Below are positions 62,226 through 64,000 of a DNA stretch of 64,000 nt, in pieces. Location of the stretch: positions 122,091,614 through 122,155,613 of the forward strand of contig NC_066363.1 in the NCBI RefSeq assembly GCF_013377495.2. Direction: 5' to 3'. The translations under genes and the position numbers were made by a program. The stretch's first letter is position 1; every line of letters starts with the position of its first letter. The notes beneath the pieces were generated by a model. It was not told where the DNA came from. It did no database searches and saw only the letters and a list, made by a program, of their open reading frames with translations. The stretch comes from Cygnus atratus (Eukaryota > Chordata > Aves > Anseriformes > Anatidae).

Positions 62226-62305
62226 ACAACAGAAGGGTCAGACGGATGTGCAAGAGGGAAAAAGAACAACAGAAAGGTCAGACGGATGTGCGAGAGGGAA
62301 AAAAA
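62226..62305. repeat. 40-bp tandem duplication
   Basis: Two units at 62226-62265 and 62266-62305, each starting 'acaacagaa' and containing 'ggtcagacggatgtgc' and 'agagggaaaaa'. They differ at only a few bases. It lies in a GC-richer patch (62040-62540) with a 172-codon open frame of unknown meaning. Confidence 0.9.
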
Positions 62306-64000
62306 GCAGAGCTTTAGCGTGCTGCAGGAGGATGACGGGCAAGGGGAAGCCGTCCCTCCTCGGCGAAGCACCAGCAGAGGTCAGCACAGCCAGGCGAATG
62401 GAGCAGCGTGGGGATGCTCTGCCCGCGCCGCCCCGCGGGGATTTGGGATTTCCTGCCAGCAGCAGCACAGCTCTGGGACGAGGTGGCAGCAGGCACAGGT
62501 AGTGCCTTTCTTCTGCCCTACTGTGTGCTTTCGGGACTCAAGAAACGGAGCTTAACGTAGCTCTTTGTATGGGGGAGAGAGAGAGGAAAAAAAACCCCAC
62601 AACACGCTGAGTTATTTCACGGCAATAAAACTTAATCTACAATTCATATAATATGGAAGAAAATCTCATTTATCACTGTCTGTTAAGAAGCCCAGCTTGA
62701 TACACCTTTTTCTTTCATGATGCCAGCTCTCACAGATCATTGTATAAAAGCCAAAACATCATTCATCAGACTTAATCAGTAAAACACTGCTTCTTGGAGC
62801 TATTTGTTCCAGGAAGACTCTGTTTCATGAATCATTTTATATATGGATTCCTTGATTTAAAGCTATTGCAGCAAGCTGGATTTCCTTAATGTAAGGTGAT
62901 GTATCATGCCTGTTTCTCCTGAGAACAATGCTAAAACTTGGGTTCCTTCCAGAGCAAATGATGGTAAATGCCAAAATGCACAATGAAAATTGAGGTGTAG
63001 GGAAGTGAATTGCAGAAACACCCACAGAGTTTGCTTCTGAAGTAGAACAGTGCAGGCAGGAGAACATTAGTATGTAGCAGAGTTTTATGAGTGAGGTTAC
63101 TGGGTTTTGGAATGAATGAATAACCACAGTCATGCGTGGCTTACAGTAATGCACAGGACTAAAGTGATATGATGCCAGTGATTTCCTGGCCAAAGAGAAT
63201 TGCAATTGATTGACTGCTTTGGTTAAAATCACATGGATCCTTTTCCAGATCTAAAGAGAATGAGTTTCTCTAACATCCCATAACCACACTATAAATGGAA
63301 GCTTGACTCTCTGTTTCTCCAAGTTAAAGTGTGAGACAGTTATTTTCCACAGTATACATAGACATGATTATAGAATTGTGCAAATTTACACTGCTGAATA
63401 TAACTGCTGGTCTTTGAGACAAAGACAATAAAGAGACACATAACCAGCATGAATTTTGTGCAAAAACAGCTGGGTTCAGTTTGAACATGCTGGCACACCA
63501 GTACGGCATGATGCAGCACAGGAAAGAGATACTAACATATCCTGGAGATACTTTAGCTGTGCCATCCGTCTCCTTTGATATTAACCAGCTCTCAGTAGTG
63601 TTATTTAAGCATGCAATATCTCCATGGCTAAATTGCTTGCTATTCCACAACTAGCATGTCTGGGACTAACTTGGACAACTTTGCCAGCCACTGTATTACA
63701 CAGTATAGGCATCTCCCTCACGCGAGTCCCTGGGGAATAGAAGTTACCAGCATTCAGAGAAACAGATTCATTTCTTACAAGCTTGAGGTAACAGCAAAAT
63801 GGACATCTACTCTGTGCACCCTTTTGAACTCAAAAGCTTCTTGTGGACTAACATAAAGCTGGTCAAAGGGAGGTGTTGGTTGGAGCTGTAACCACAGCAG
63901 TCTATTCGGAAACTTTTACTCTAGACTAAATCCATAATAAACCCTAATAATTGTAAGAACCTGGTCATTAAGAATTAGGAATATTTATAAATATGTTTAT
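62306..64000. other. Unassigned DNA
   Basis: GC-rich to about 62540, then AT-rich to the end. No gene or named repeat recognised. Confidence 0.5.

Noticed and set aside
1..64000. Prokaryotic features (operons, CRISPR, riboswitches)
   Set aside because: The window is plainly vertebrate: LINE and SINE relics, microsatellites and no dense coding.

Overview
The window looks like a gene-poor (intergenic or intronic) piece of a bird genome. The support is the repeat content. There are several truncated CR1 retrotransposons with the avian-type 3' end (a 'gatcat..gtccaacc' core read on the opposite strand), including one piece of the CR1-Y kind. There are also much older L3/CR1, L2 and MIR-type SINE relics of general amniote age. 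I found no convincing host exon, tRNA, rRNA or CRISPR array. The species cannot be named from this sequence alone.

The outstanding object is one apparently complete, young CR1 LINE on the + strand at about 22397-27254. It has a CpG-rich 5' region built of tandem 222-bp units (two full copies that look identical plus a 164-bp third), an intact ORF1 (23225-24307: CxxC motifs, coiled coil, SGNH-esterase-like domain), an intact ORF2 (ATG at 24364, end 27165: AP endonuclease plus reverse transcriptase), a short 3' UTR and a TCTGTG hexamer tail. By family knowledge, ORF1 protein would bind the element RNA, and ORF2 protein would nick target DNA and prime reverse transcription from the 3' end. The tandem 5' units, the hexamer tail and the apparently inactivated esterase motifs make it an unusual CR1 lineage.

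Layout: 1-10060 is mostly unique DNA with an L3-type end (about 2745), a truncated CR1 (about 6200-6745) and SINE heads. 10060-12765 holds decayed L2 pieces, with an inverted CR1/L3 piece inside. 12770-21400 is mostly unique. 21400-22180 is a decayed L3/CR1 polymerase relic in front of the young CR1. 27255-30300 carries SINE and L3 relics. 36715-37165 is a broken Ty3/gypsy reverse transcriptase. 38300-48200 holds MIR-type and other old repeat relics, one CR1 end and several pyrimidine-rich microsatellites. 52098-52490, 57665-57790 and 57965-58030 are minus-strand CR1 ends. 58030-59080 is a decayed + strand L3/CR1. The remainder to 64000 is unassigned, with one 40-bp tandem duplication at 62226-62305.

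All family assignments come from reading the sequence by eye against remembered family features; no database search was run. Boundaries of old relics are approximate to tens of bases.
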